A DNA stretch of 64,000 bases from Sphingomonas leidyi (GTDB lineage Bacteria; Pseudomonadota; Alphaproteobacteria; Sphingomonadales; Sphingomonadaceae). The DNA lies in NCBI RefSeq assembly GCF_011761945.1, contig NZ_JAASQV010000004.1, positions 124,001 to 188,000 on the forward strand. Reading direction: 5' to 3'. Made by a program: the position numbers and the translations under genes. Position 1 is the first letter of the stretch; each line of letters starts with the position of its first letter. Of the stretch, positions 1 through 8,865 are shown piece after piece. The notes below the pieces were generated by a model. The model made no database searches and was not told the DNA's origin. It saw nothing but the letters and a program-made list of their open reading frames with translations.

Positions 1-180
1 CGCACGCTGTTCCATGCCGATGGCTATCTCGGCGGCGGCGAAGCGCTGGCGGCCGCGTTCGACCGCGGCGCCGGGCCCGGGCCGCCGATGCTGCAATATT
101 TCGGCATGTCCGCCGAGCCGCACCAGGCCGCCGCGCTGGGCCTCCCCGCCTATCCCCGAATGGCGCGCTGGCTGCGCTAG
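1..180 (+). CDS. C-terminal fragment of an unrecognised protein (cut by window edge)
   Basis: Frame 1 is open from the first base to a TAG at 178-180, giving the last 59 residues of a protein whose start lies outside the window. The visible part has an LFHADGYLGGGEAL stretch and ends in RMARWLR. I do not recognise the family. The stop overlaps the stop of the convergent dehydrogenase gene by a few bases, a tight tail-to-tail arrangement consistent with a genuine gene end. Confidence 0.55.
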   Translation, partial: RTLFHADGYLGGGEALAAAFDRGAGPGPPMLQYFGMSAEPHQAAALGLPAYPRMARWLR

Positions 181-1784
181 AGGCGCGCCAGCCAGCCGGT
201 ATAGTGGACCACCGCGCCGAGCAGCGGCAACGCTACTCTCACCTCGAAGCGGAAGCGCCCGTCCTCCTGCCATTCGCGCGCGGCGATGCGGGGGGCCAGC
301 AAACGCGGCATCGGCACGCCGAACGCGCTCCAGCGCCGCAGCACCATCCGCAACCCCTTGTCATCCGAGGGGAGGTCGAAGGCGAAGCGCAGCGGGCCGA
401 AACGCTCCGCGACGCCCTGTCCCGCTTGGCCGAGTTCGCTCGAAAAGGCATGGCCACCGAAATCCCGCGTCCAGCATTCCTTGCCATCCCTGGCGGCGAA
501 GGCGACGCGGAGCGGATAGCTGCCGCTCGGCGGGAACCCCATCACCCGCCCGACCAGCCAGGCCAGGCCCCTGCCTCGGCGCACCTCGCCCTCTCCCTCC
601 GCGCCGGCGTCGCCACAAAACGCGTGCATGGCACGCACCTGTTCCGGCAGCCGCGCGAAGCGCGCACCCATGGCCCGCGCGTAGAGCGGATCGACCGCAT
701 GCTCGCGCACCGCATGGCGGATGGCCAGGCCGACGAAGAGCGGCTCGAACCGGTCGAGCGTCAGCAGCCGGCTCGCATCCTGTGCACCCGGCGGCACGCG
801 ACCGGCCAGAATGTCCCCGGCGAGCAGTTCGGCCGCCAGCGTGGGAATTTCGGGCCCGTCTCCGCGATCGGCGATCAGCGTCCAGCGCCGGCGGACACCT
901 GCCCCAACCAGCGTTACCGACATCGCCGATCGGTCGCTCCCGGCCCAGGCGGTGATCCGCTGGAGCTCGTGCAGCCAGGGCGCCGCGCCGCGCAGCGTCC
1001 GGAGCCACCCCCAGCGGACCGGCCAGCTCAGCAGCCACAAGGCGAGCATCTGGAACCCGAGCTCGGTACCGGCACGGAAAGTCGTCGCGGGGCGACCGGG
1101 CAACAGTTCCGGCGCCAGCGACAGGTCCGGCACTTCGGCGAGCGCGATCCAGCGACGGAGCGGGGCCGCCTCTCCTTCGATGGCGAAGCGCTCGCGGCGC
1201 AGGTCCTGCCAGCCGGTCGCCTGCATCCAGCGCTGGCCGCGCCAGACGCGCACCGGCTTGCCGACATAGGAGAGGATCGCGGCCGCCACCGATGGGCCGG
1301 CCACTGCCCGGTTCGAAGCGCTGATGGCGATGTCGATGCGCTCGACCTGCGGCAGTCCCGCCGCCAGGGCACGCACCACGGCGCCGGAAAGCGCCGGCAC
1401 GCTCGAGGCGCCGCTGACGATCGGCACCGCCACCATCGGGCCCTTGTTGAGCGCCGCGATTCCCGTCACGAAATCGCGCGAATCCGCCAGGTCGAGATAG
1501 GGGATGCGCATCGCGATGCACGCCTCGGGCACCGTATAGCCGCTGCCCTGGAACGGTCCCGCCGCATCGATCACCAGGTCGGGCCGTTCGCGCGCCAGCA
1601 CCATGCCGATCCCGTTGGTCCGGTCCGCCACAACGGGTTCGGCGCCGGGATGCCCGGCGCAGAACGCCGCGGCCCTGTCGTGGCTCCGCCCGGCGACCAG
1701 CACCTCATGCCCCGCCGCAAGCAGTCGCCGGCTCAACCGCGCCCCGAACCCGCCATAGCCGCCGATGACGAGGATGCGGCTCAT
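177..1784 (-). CDS. Saccharopine dehydrogenase-like NAD(P)-binding protein with C-terminal DUF4166 domain
   Basis: 535 residues. The N-terminus is a Rossmann fold (GGYGGFG near residues 8-14, beta strand MSRILVIGG) typical of the saccharopine dehydrogenase / trans-acting enoyl reductase superfamily. The last 150 or so residues match the DUF4166 type (MGFPPSG ... HYTGWLARL). The substrate is unknown; relatives act as NAD(P)-dependent reductases, and lysine metabolism is not implied. The ATG at 1784 was chosen because it overlaps the stop of the upstream membrane-protein gene (ATGA) and begins exactly at the Rossmann strand. It is the last gene of a four-gene operon led by a GbsR regulator. Confidence 0.85.
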   Translation of the reverse strand: MSRILVIGGYGGFGARLSRRLLAAGHEVLVAGRSHDRAAAFCAGHPGAEPVVADRTNGIGMVLARERPDLVIDAAGPFQGSGYTVPEACIAMRIPYLDLADSRDFVTGIAALNKGPMVAVPIVSGASSVPALSGAVVRALAAGLPQVERIDIAISASNRAVAGPSVAAAILSYVGKPVRVWRGQRWMQATGWQDLRRERFAIEGEAAPLRRWIALAEVPDLSLAPELLPGRPATTFRAGTELGFQMLALWLLSWPVRWGWLRTLRGAAPWLHELQRITAWAGSDRSAMSVTLVGAGVRRRWTLIADRGDGPEIPTLAAELLAGDILAGRVPPGAQDASRLLTLDRFEPLFVGLAIRHAVREHAVDPLYARAMGARFARLPEQVRAMHAFCGDAGAEGEGEVRRGRGLAWLVGRVMGFPPSGSYPLRVAFAARDGKECWTRDFGGHAFSSELGQAGQGVAERFGPLRFAFDLPSDDKGLRMVLRRWSAFGVPMPRLLAPRIAAREWQEDGRFRFEVRVALPLLGAVVHYTGWLARL

Positions 1785-2179
1785 TCGGCGCCGTCCGGCA
1801 CCACGATGTCTCCGCCGCGGACCGCGCAAAAGGCCAGCCCGCCGACCAGTCCCGAACCACCGAACCATAATATCGCCGAGAGCAGCGCTCCCAGGTCCGG
1901 CCTGCCACCGAGGCCAAGTAGCGACATTGGTATCGCACCGATCAGAAAGCCGGCCAAACCCGCATTCCACATGCGCAGCGGCCATCGATCAACCAGCACC
2001 AGATAGATCGGAAGCGCAATGAAGACCAGGTGACCGAATGCGAGAATCAGGGCGATGAAGAAGCAGAGCAGGAACAGGTCACCGGCGAGACTGCCCGCGA
2101 GGAGCATGAATCCGATCGAGCCGGCCAAGGCGGCGGCGAGGATCGCCGCGCAGCAGGCAAGGGGGCCGCGCCCGCTCAT
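1781..2179 (-). CDS. Small integral membrane protein (unknown function)
   Basis: 132 residues, strongly hydrophobic, with about four predicted membrane helices (for example LACCAAILAAALAGSIGF and FIALILAFGHLVFIALPIYL) and a short acidic C-terminus. I do not recognise a family. The ATG at 2179 overlaps the stop of the upstream DUF4166 gene, and its own stop overlaps the start of the dehydrogenase, so the three proteins are probably made by coupled translation and may work together at the membrane. Confidence 0.75.
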   Translation of the reverse strand: MSGRGPLACCAAILAAALAGSIGFMLLAGSLAGDLFLLCFFIALILAFGHLVFIALPIYLVLVDRWPLRMWNAGLAGFLIGAIPMSLLGLGGRPDLGALLSAILWFGGSGLVGGLAFCAVRGGDIVVPDGAE

Positions 2180-2862
2180 TCCACCGGGTCCGCGAACACG
2201 CAGAGCTGGTGGACCAGCTCGCCAAGCCAAGGATGCACCAGGTCGAGGCTGAACAGGAAACGTCCGCCGCCCAGATCCATATGCCCCACCGTCAACGCCC
2301 CGGGCATCGCCCAGGCCGGCAGCTTCACCCGCAGCCCGCCCAGTTTCAGGAAATAATGATCGCTCACGAACAGTAGCGCGCCACCCGCTTCCTCCAGCCG
2401 GAGTGCGATGCCCACCCCAAGCCCCAGATATTCCTCGATGCCCGTCGGCCCGGCAAAGCGCTTGGCGCTGTGGATAACCTGTGGAAAACCCTGTGCGCGG
2501 CCATATTGCCGCGTCCAATATTGCCCCTGGCCGTCGGCGTCGGCGGTGACGCTCACACTGGCCGAGACGCCCACGTCCGTGCCGAGCGGCAACGGCGCGC
2601 CGATCAACCGCGCGGCCTGCGCCAGCAGCCATCCCGCCCGGCTGATCCGGCATTCGGCGACTTCGCCGAGATAGGAGACACAGGCCCCGGCCTCGATCTT
2701 GCGCAGGAAACGGCGGCGCGTCGCGGGCGGCAGGAACAGCCAGCGTGCGCCGAGCAGCCGGGCAAAGGGGCTGTCGTCGTCAGTGCGGCAGGGCGCGCCC
2801 ATTCGATGCCAGTCGGCGTAACGGGCCAGCGCGCCAGGCGCATATCCGATTGCCACGCCCAT
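2176..2862 (-). CDS. DUF4166 domain-containing protein
   Basis: 228 residues. The body resembles the DUF4166 family: an LLGARWLFLPPATRR start, a central YWTRQYG motif and a C-terminal LVHQLCVFADP. The same kind of domain is fused to the dehydrogenase two genes downstream, so the operon carries two copies. No signal peptide or catalytic motif is evident. AAAGGG lies 7 bases before the ATG at 2862, which supports this start. The gene begins 28 bp after the GbsR regulator ends. Confidence 0.8.
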   Translation of the reverse strand: MGVAIGYAPGALARYADWHRMGAPCRTDDDSPFARLLGARWLFLPPATRRRFLRKIEAGACVSYLGEVAECRISRAGWLLAQAARLIGAPLPLGTDVGVSASVSVTADADGQGQYWTRQYGRAQGFPQVIHSAKRFAGPTGIEEYLGLGVGIALRLEEAGGALLFVSDHYFLKLGGLRVKLPAWAMPGALTVGHMDLGGGRFLFSLDLVHPWLGELVHQLCVFADPVE

Positions 2863-2890
2863 ATGCCACCCTTTCCGCGGCCGGAGGCCG

Positions 2891-3451
2891 CTATTCAGCC
2901 TTGCCCTTGGGAAGGAAGCTCAGGATCCGCTTGCCCAGCCGGATCAGCGTCATCAGCCGTCCCGGCGGCACGCTCATCATCTGCTGGTACCAGTCGTCGA
3001 TCGTGACGACGAAATCCTGCATCGCCTCGATCCGCCCGCGCGCAACGTCCGAGATGCGGCCGTCACGCCTGGCTTCCTCGGTGCACACACGCAGCGCCGC
3101 CACTGCCGGATCGATCTCGCGCTCCTTGCGGCCCTGGGCGATGCGCGTGAGCATCTGCATCAAGTCGACCTCGGCCTCGTAATGATCGCGCCGGTCGCCC
3201 ATCACGGGCACGCGGCGGATCAGCTTCCAGCCGAGCAACTCCTTGAGACTGTTCGACGTGTTGCTCCGCGCGATGCGCAGCGTGTCGCTGATCTCCTCGG
3301 CGTTGAGCGGCCGGTCCGAGAGATAGAGCAGCGCATGGATCTGGGCGACCGAGCGGTTGACGCCCCACTGCCCCCCCATCTCGCCCCAGTGCAGCACGAA
3401 CTGCTGCACCGCGATCGGCAACTGAACAGCATTGTCCGTAATTTCTGTCAT
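2891..3451 (-). CDS. GbsR/MarR-family transcriptional regulator
   Basis: 186 residues with a winged-helix core: LNAEEISDTLRIARSNTSNS is the recognition region and RVPVMGDRRDHYEAE looks like the wing. This pattern fits the GbsR branch of MarR-like repressors. It is the first gene of the operon with the DUF4166, membrane and dehydrogenase genes (28-bp gap). The ATG at 3451 lies inside a perfect palindrome and directly after a strong promoter, suggesting a leaderless transcript and autoregulation. The effector is unknown; some relatives sense osmolytes such as choline, but nothing here shows that. Confidence 0.85.
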   Translation of the reverse strand: MTEITDNAVQLPIAVQQFVLHWGEMGGQWGVNRSVAQIHALLYLSDRPLNAEEISDTLRIARSNTSNSLKELLGWKLIRRVPVMGDRRDHYEAEVDLMQMLTRIAQGRKEREIDPAVAALRVCTEEARRDGRISDVARGRIEAMQDFVVTIDDWYQQMMSVPPGRLMTLIRLGKRILSFLPKGKAE

Positions 3452-3486
3452 AACAGAAATATAAGACACGATTGCGGAAGAGTCAA
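3441..3486 (-). promoter_or_regulatory. Promoter and palindromic operator of the GbsR operon
   Basis: On the minus strand, TTGACT (3486-3481), 17 bases, then TATATT (3463-3458) form a good sigma-70 promoter. The perfect palindrome ATTTCTGT-CATA-ACAGAAAT spans 3441-3460 and overlaps both the -10 box and the start codon (3451-3449). Transcription would start at or beside the ATG, and no Shine-Dalgarno is present, so the message is probably leaderless. A repressor bound here would block the polymerase; the GbsR protein encoded downstream is the obvious candidate. Confidence 0.65.
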
Positions 3487-3702
3487 CCGCTGTCGGACTG
3501 CGTATTCCGTCGCATGTTCCGATCGTCTCGTCGCCGTTCGCGCCGTTGCGGCTGCGCAACTACCGGCCGGATCCGCGCCCTTGCGCCGGGCACAATCGCG
3601 CTGAAGCCCGTCTTAGGTATTTCCGCAGGTTGCTGGGATTCCGCCGGCAAACTATGCAGATTCGCGCAGGTCGCGACTTCTCGCGGCGGCGGGGGAAAAT
3701 TG

Positions 3703-5388
3703 GTGTTCCGGCAACGAAAACTGGCCGCGCTTGGCGCGGCGCTCGGTTTGCTCGCGCTCGCGGGTTGCGATTCGGGCGGCGGGGGCACGTCGTCGGGCGG
3801 CGGCGGCGTGGTCTCGACACCCGGACCGACGCCCACGCCGGCCGTGTTCACCGAGGGGGACGCCGCCCGCCTCGCCAAGCAGGCGAGCTTCGGCCCCACG
3901 CCCGATCTGATCGCCCGGATCAAGCAGCTCGGCGCCACTGCCTGGGTCGACGAACAGCTCGCCGCGTCCAGCAGTTCCTACGCCGATCTCACCACGGAAG
4001 TGCGCCGCGATTTCTGCGCGAGCGGCGACACGGTCTGCTCGCGCGCCCATTTCAGCCGCACGCCGGTGGCGATGCGCTTCTACGCCAATGCCATCGCCGG
4101 TTCCGACCAGCTGCGCCAGCGCACCGCCTTCGCGCTCGGCCAGATGATCGTCGCTTCCGAAGCCGAGGTGAACTCGACCGCAGGCATCGCCGCGTTCAAC
4201 CAGATCTTCCTAGCCAACGCCTTCGGCAATTATCGCGACATCCTCCAGCAGGTGACGATGAGCGGCTATATGGGCGACTATCTCGACATGGCCGACAGCA
4301 ACAAGTCGGGCCCGTCGGAGAATTACGCCCGCGAGCTGCTCCAGCTGTTCTCGATGGGGCCGGACCAGCTGAATATGGACGGCAGCTTGAAGCGCGACGG
4401 CAGCGGCGCGGCGATTCCCAATTATGCGACCGACGACATCAAGGGCGTCGCCAAGGCGCTGACCGGCTGGACCTATGCCCGGGTCGGCGGCGCCGCGATC
4501 ACCGACGGCAATGCCCGCGACTATTCCAAGCCGATGATCCAGGTCGCATCGCGCTATGACACGACCGAGAAGAAGTTCCTCGGCGCCACCGTCGCCGCGG
4601 GTGCCACGCAGGAAGCCAGCGTCGCGGCGGTGGTCGATGCCGCGTTCAATAGCGCTTCCACCGCGCCCTTCGTCGCGCGCCACATGATCGTCCACCTCGT
4701 CACCGCCAATCCGAGCCCGGCCTATGTCGGCCGCGTGGCGGCGGCGTTCGCGGACAATGGCAAGGGCGTGCGCGGCGACATGAAGGCGGTGGTCCGCGCC
4801 GTCCTGCTCGACGGCGAGGCGCGGGCGGCGCCCACCGCCGCCGGCGGCAAGCTAAAGGAACCGGTGCTGCTGATGACCGCGCTCGCCCGCGCGATCGGCT
4901 TTGCGACCGACGGCTATGTCTTCACCACCCGCGATGCCAATCTCGGCCAGCCGGTGTTCCGGGCGCCTTCGGTGTTCAACTTCTATCCGGACGACTTCCC
5001 GCTGCCCGGATCGACGGTGCTGAAGAGCCCGGCCTCGAAACTGCTCAATACGTCCAACGTGCTGCGCTGGCACAATTTCGTCTATGACTGGACCGTCTCG
5101 GGCGATGCCAATCGCAGCGAATATGCGCTCGATTCCGGCCTGCCCATGTCCTCGCTGACGCAGCCCCTGTGGGCGACCTGGGAAGCCTATGGCACCGATC
5201 TCGACACGATGGTGTCGCGCATCGACCTGACCTTGTTCGCCAATACGCTGAATCAGGCGCAGAAGGACGCGCTCAAGGCCGCTGCCACGCCGATCACCAA
5301 TGCCGATGCGAATGTCCAGGCGCGCCGCCGCGCCCAGACGATGCTCTACGTCGCGGCGACCAGCCCGATGTTCCTGGTCGACCGCTGA
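3703..5388 (+). CDS. DUF1800 family lipoprotein
   Basis: 561 residues. A GTG start at 3703 gives a textbook lipoprotein signal, MFRQRKLAALGAALGLLALAGC, with the lipid-accepting Cys at about residue 22, followed by a Gly/Ser-rich linker and the DUF1800 body (LAKQASFGPTPDLI near the start, NYARELLQLFSMG in the middle, a conserved FYPDDFP near the end). DUF1800 proteins are exported, biochemically uncharacterised, and usually encoded beside DUF1501 proteins, as here (12-bp gap). An upstream start at 3472 would bury the signal peptide and was rejected. Role unknown; an envelope or extracellular function is likely. Confidence 0.85.
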   Translation: MFRQRKLAALGAALGLLALAGCDSGGGGTSSGGGGVVSTPGPTPTPAVFTEGDAARLAKQASFGPTPDLIARIKQLGATAWVDEQLAASSSSYADLTTEVRRDFCASGDTVCSRAHFSRTPVAMRFYANAIAGSDQLRQRTAFALGQMIVASEAEVNSTAGIAAFNQIFLANAFGNYRDILQQVTMSGYMGDYLDMADSNKSGPSENYARELLQLFSMGPDQLNMDGSLKRDGSGAAIPNYATDDIKGVAKALTGWTYARVGGAAITDGNARDYSKPMIQVASRYDTTEKKFLGATVAAGATQEASVAAVVDAAFNSASTAPFVARHMIVHLVTANPSPAYVGRVAAAFADNGKGVRGDMKAVVRAVLLDGEARAAPTAAGGKLKEPVLLMTALARAIGFATDGYVFTTRDANLGQPVFRAPSVFNFYPDDFPLPGSTVLKSPASKLLNTSNVLRWHNFVYDWTVSGDANRSEYALDSGLPMSSLTQPLWATWEAYGTDLDTMVSRIDLTLFANTLNQAQKDALKAAATPITNADANVQARRRAQTMLYVAATSPMFLVDR

Positions 5389-5400
5389 GGAGCCGGACCG

Positions 5401-6780
5401 ATGACGATTTCCCGACGCGACTTGCTCAAGGTCACCGCCGGCGCGAGCGCGCTCGCCGCGATCGGCCAGCTCGGCCGCACCACCGCCATCGCCGCGCCGA
5501 GCGGCAGCTATCGCGCGATGGTGGGCGTGTTCCTGTTCGGCGGGAACGACGGCTGGAACATGGTGATCCCCACCGATGCCCGGCACCCGCAATATCTCGC
5601 CTCGCGCGGCACGGTGGGCATCGCGGCCAACCGGCTGACCGCGCTCACCGGCGCGCCCTATGCGCTCCATCCGGCGATGGCGGCGCTGCGCCCGCTCTGG
5701 GACGAGGGCAGCCTGGCGCTCGTCCTCAATGCCGGCACCCTCTTCGCCCCGCTCACCAAGGCGACCTATCAGTCGCGCGCCGATCTGCGCCCGATGAACC
5801 TGCTCAGCCATTCGGACGAGCAGGCGCACTGGCAGGGCCTGCGCGCCCGCGACTTCGCGACCGACGGCTTCATGGGCCGCCTGACCGACCGGATGGGCAC
5901 GAGCGCGGTCCCGTCGATGATCTCGATCGCCGGCTCGAACCTGGCGGTGATCGGCAAGACCAGCTCGACGCTGGTGCTGCCTTCCACCGGCACGCTCACG
6001 CGTTCGGGCTATTCGAGCATGAGCAACGCGGCGAACAACGCCAAGAACGCCGCGCTCACCACCTTCTCCTCGGCCGCCGGCCTGGGCGACGTCGCGGAGG
6101 CGAGCGCGCGCGACATCAATGCCAGCTATGATCAGGCGACCACCGCCAACACGATCATCTCGGCGAACAGCACGCTCGACGGCTATTTCGTCAACCCGGC
6201 CACCGGCGCCGCGCTCACCAGCGACGTCGCGCGCCAGCTGATGCGCGTCGCCCGGATGATCGATGCGCGGGGCAGCCTGGGCCATGGCCGCCAGACCTTC
6301 TTCGTCAGCCAGGGCGGGTACGATAACCATTCGGGCCAGACCAATGGCGGCACCAACGATACCGGCACCCATGCGAACCTGCTCGGCGACCTGGCCATGG
6401 CGCTGGCCGGCTTCCACCGCGCGATGCAGGCGATCGGCATGGCCGAGAACGTCACCAGCTTCACGATGAGCGACTTCGGCCGCACCTATCGCGGCAATGC
6501 CCAGAACGGCACCGACCATGCGTGGGGCAGCAACCATCTGGTAGTCGGCGGCAATGTCGCGCCCGGCGGCATCTTCGGCGCCTATCCGGACCCGGTGCTC
6601 GGCGGCGCCACCGATGTGAGCAGCGAGGGTCGCTTCGTTCCCGCCGTGGCGCAGGAGGAGTATATCGGCGCGATCGCCCGCTGGCACGGCGTCGCCGATG
6701 CGGACCTGCCCTATGTCTTCCCCAACTGGTCGACCTGGAGCACAGGCGGGCGCGGGCCGCTGGGCCTGTTCCGAACTTAG
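5401..6780 (+). CDS. DUF1501 family protein with Tat signal
   Basis: 459 residues. The N-terminus MTISRRDLLKVTAGASALAA is a twin-arginine signal, so the protein should be exported folded. The body has the hallmarks of DUF1501: VFLFGGNDGWNMVIP near the start, SHSDEQAHWQG, and a late region with DFGRTYRGN and HAWGSNHLVVGG. The family is related to sulfatase/alkaline-phosphatase-like folds but its reaction is unknown. It follows the DUF1800 gene by 12 bp and forms a two-gene export operon with it. Confidence 0.87.
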   Translation: MTISRRDLLKVTAGASALAAIGQLGRTTAIAAPSGSYRAMVGVFLFGGNDGWNMVIPTDARHPQYLASRGTVGIAANRLTALTGAPYALHPAMAALRPLWDEGSLALVLNAGTLFAPLTKATYQSRADLRPMNLLSHSDEQAHWQGLRARDFATDGFMGRLTDRMGTSAVPSMISIAGSNLAVIGKTSSTLVLPSTGTLTRSGYSSMSNAANNAKNAALTTFSSAAGLGDVAEASARDINASYDQATTANTIISANSTLDGYFVNPATGAALTSDVARQLMRVARMIDARGSLGHGRQTFFVSQGGYDNHSGQTNGGTNDTGTHANLLGDLAMALAGFHRAMQAIGMAENVTSFTMSDFGRTYRGNAQNGTDHAWGSNHLVVGGNVAPGGIFGAYPDPVLGGATDVSSEGRFVPAVAQEEYIGAIARWHGVADADLPYVFPNWSTWSTGGRGPLGLFRT

Positions 6781-6862
6781 GTTCCTCCGCGCTTAACTGC
6801 GTATCGGGATTGCGCTATCGTTCCGCTCCGGTAATGGGGCGCGGCTTTGGGGGAGGCGGACG

Positions 6863-7243
6863 ATGGCCAATCTCTATCGCATTACACCGTTCATGCACGT
6901 GCCGGATTTCGAGAAGGCCGTCTGGTTCTTCACCGAGGTGCTGGGCTTCACGCTCTATTTCCGCACGTCCAACTATGCGTATGTCCAGCGCGAACAGGCT
7001 GCATTCCGCCTGCTGGAGAATGTCGGCGACGACGGCGCCCCGCCGGGCAATCGCCGCTTCTGCTATTATGTCGACGTCGAGGATGTGGAAGCGGTCGCCG
7101 ACGAGCTGAGACCCAAGGCGCACCTGCTCAACGATGGCGACATCCACGGACCGGTCGACCAGATCTATGGCCAGCGCGAACTGATGGTGGTGGCGCCGGA
7201 CGGCAATCTGCTCGTGTTCGGGCAGGACATCTCGAAGCGGTGA
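6863..7243 (+). CDS. VOC (glyoxalase/bleomycin-resistance) family protein
   Basis: 126 residues with a single beta-alpha-beta-beta-beta VOC pattern: PFMHVPDFEKAVWFFTEVLG at the start and a final strand ELMVVAPDGNLLVFGQ. The family includes glyoxalase I, dioxygenases and antibiotic-binding proteins, and the substrate cannot be told. A Shine-Dalgarno-like GGGGGAGG precedes the ATG. The stop abuts the stop of the convergent metallophosphoesterase gene. Confidence 0.85.
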   Translation: MANLYRITPFMHVPDFEKAVWFFTEVLGFTLYFRTSNYAYVQREQAAFRLLENVGDDGAPPGNRRFCYYVDVEDVEAVADELRPKAHLLNDGDIHGPVDQIYGQRELMVVAPDGNLLVFGQDISKR

Positions 7244-7990
7244 TCAGAGCGCCACGCTCCCCTCGCCCATGAACCGCGCCCGGGTGGAGAAGCCCGTGCC
7301 CGCCACGCTGAGTTCGTTGAACGAAGGCGGGCGCGCCCGCACCCGCTCTGACAAGGTGCCCGCCCCGATCAGGCGCACCGTCCGCTCGCCGATCCGCCGC
7401 TCGATATCGAACGGATCATGGACATGGCCAGTGAGCACCGCATCCACCCCCGCCCGGGCCAGCGCGTCCAGGGCCTGGGCCCCGCAATGCGTCTCCGAGG
7501 TCGTCCGCGTGCCACCCTCCACCAGCGGGTGATGGCAGGCGACGAACACCAGCCCGCCCGGCGGCACCGCTTCGACCAATGCCAGCGATGCCCGCAGTGC
7601 CCGGCCGCTGACATAGCCCTTCGACCAGTCGAGCCGCCACTGGAAGCGCGCGGTGGTCTTGAGCGGCACCACTGCCACGCCCTTCACATCGAGCGGCCGC
7701 TCGATCATCCGTTCGAGCGCATGGTAGCGCCGGTAGGGCGCCACGAACCGCGCCCAGGGATTGAACCACGGCAGGTCGTGATTGCCCACCTCCACCGTCA
7801 CCGGCCGGCCAAGGCCCTTGAGCCACTGCGCAGCGGCCGAGAATTCCTTCGCCCGCGCCTGCATCGTCAGGTCGCCGGTCACGATCACGGCGTCAGGCTG
7901 CTCTTCGCGCACCCGCGCGGCGAACCAGTCGAGCGCAGCGCGGTCCTCCCGCCCGAAATGCACGTCGCTGACATGGAAGAGCCGCGTCAT
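7244..7990 (-). CDS. Metallophosphoesterase (calcineurin-like)
   Basis: 248 residues with all the metal-binding motifs of the calcineurin-like superfamily: DVHFG (near residue 8), GDLT, GNHDLPWF, HHPL and GHVHDP. These bind two metal ions for phosphoester hydrolysis. It could act on cyclic nucleotides or on lipid or nucleotide phosphates; the sequence does not decide. Its ATG at 7990 overlaps the stop of the lipid-kinase gene, so the pair is co-translated. Such kinase/phosphoesterase pairs are common in sphingomonads. Confidence 0.88.
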   Translation of the reverse strand: MTRLFHVSDVHFGREDRAALDWFAARVREEQPDAVIVTGDLTMQARAKEFSAAAQWLKGLGRPVTVEVGNHDLPWFNPWARFVAPYRRYHALERMIERPLDVKGVAVVPLKTTARFQWRLDWSKGYVSGRALRASLALVEAVPPGGLVFVACHHPLVEGGTRTTSETHCGAQALDALARAGVDAVLTGHVHDPFDIERRIGERTVRLIGAGTLSERVRARPPSFNELSVAGTGFSTRARFMGEGSVAL

Positions 7991-8823
7991 TCCGGCCCCT
8001 CGCGCGTCGCGATGAAGGCCTTGCGGCTGATCCCCGCCGTGATCGGGGTTCCCGGCGCCAGCGGAACCGGCTCGCCATCGAACAGCGCCAGCACCGGCTT
8101 CTTCCCGCGGGCGGCGAACTCGCGGGTAAGGCCCTCGCTCACCGCATGCGCCGCGACCCAATCCCCGGTCAGCCATTCCCAGCCCAGTTGCGCGATCGCG
8201 CTCCAGTCGCGCGCGTCCACCGCCGCTACGTGCAGTTCGCCCTTCTCGGGCCGGACGAATACCGCCTGATAGCGGCCCGCGAGCGCCGATACGCCGGAGA
8301 TGCGGATGCCGCTGCCGCCGAACGTGCGGTTCCATGCAACATGGGCCGCCTGGAACAACCGCCGGAACGCCCCCTTGCGCACCGCCTCGCGCGCGCGGAA
8401 CCAGGCAGTGGCGGGCCCCATGATCAGCCCGACGAACGCACGATGCCCGGCCGCCTGGACATAGGGCAGGGCGATGCGGGTGGCTTCGTCATGCGCGGCC
8501 TGGACGATCGCCCGGGGATCGAGCGTATCGTGCAGCGACTTGGCGAGCAGGTTCATCGTTCCGCCCGGCAGGATCAGGAAGCTGCCCTCCCATGCCCTGA
8601 GCGCCGATAGTGCAGCGTTGATCGTTCCGTCGCCCGCGAACAGCACCACGGTATCGACCCCGTCCCGATCGAGATCGGCCCCGGCGGGCATCTTCTGCTC
8701 CGGAAACTCGGTGCGGCCGACCAGCGTCAGCCCGCGCTCCGCGAACACGCCCTCGAGCGCATTGCATTTCGCCCTGGTGGTGGATCCCGAGCCGGGATTG
8801 GTGATGAACCAGAGTCTTTCCAT
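7987..8823 (-). CDS. Diacylglycerol kinase / sphingosine kinase-like protein (DAGK catalytic domain)
   Basis: 278 residues. ITNPGSGS near the N-terminus, the nucleotide-binding VVLFAGDGTINAALSAL and LPGGTMNLLAKSLH are the defining motifs of the DAGK/YegS/sphingosine-kinase fold. It likely phosphorylates a lipid alcohol at the inner membrane. In a sphingolipid-making organism a sphingoid base is a possible substrate, but that is inference. It is the first gene of a two-gene operon with the overlapping metallophosphoesterase. Confidence 0.82.
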   Translation of the reverse strand: MERLWFITNPGSGSTTRAKCNALEGVFAERGLTLVGRTEFPEQKMPAGADLDRDGVDTVVLFAGDGTINAALSALRAWEGSFLILPGGTMNLLAKSLHDTLDPRAIVQAAHDEATRIALPYVQAAGHRAFVGLIMGPATAWFRAREAVRKGAFRRLFQAAHVAWNRTFGGSGIRISGVSALAGRYQAVFVRPEKGELHVAAVDARDWSAIAQLGWEWLTGDWVAAHAVSEGLTREFAARGKKPVLALFDGEPVPLAPGTPITAGISRKAFIATREGPE

Positions 8824-8865
8824 CCGGATCGTAACGCCCGAGATATGATTTGGCTCAACCGGATC

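Noticed and set aside
204..2006. Long plus-strand open frame opposite the DUF4166-dehydrogenase gene
   Set aside because: It is the mirror of a gene with clear motifs; the translation is Arg/Gln/His-rich with no domain. Long antisense frames are common in such G+C-rich DNA.
4852..6687. 611-codon minus-strand open frame opposite the DUF1800/DUF1501 genes
   Set aside because: Composition is a shadow pattern (Ala/Arg/Gly/His-rich), no ribosome site, and the opposite strand has two convincing exported proteins.
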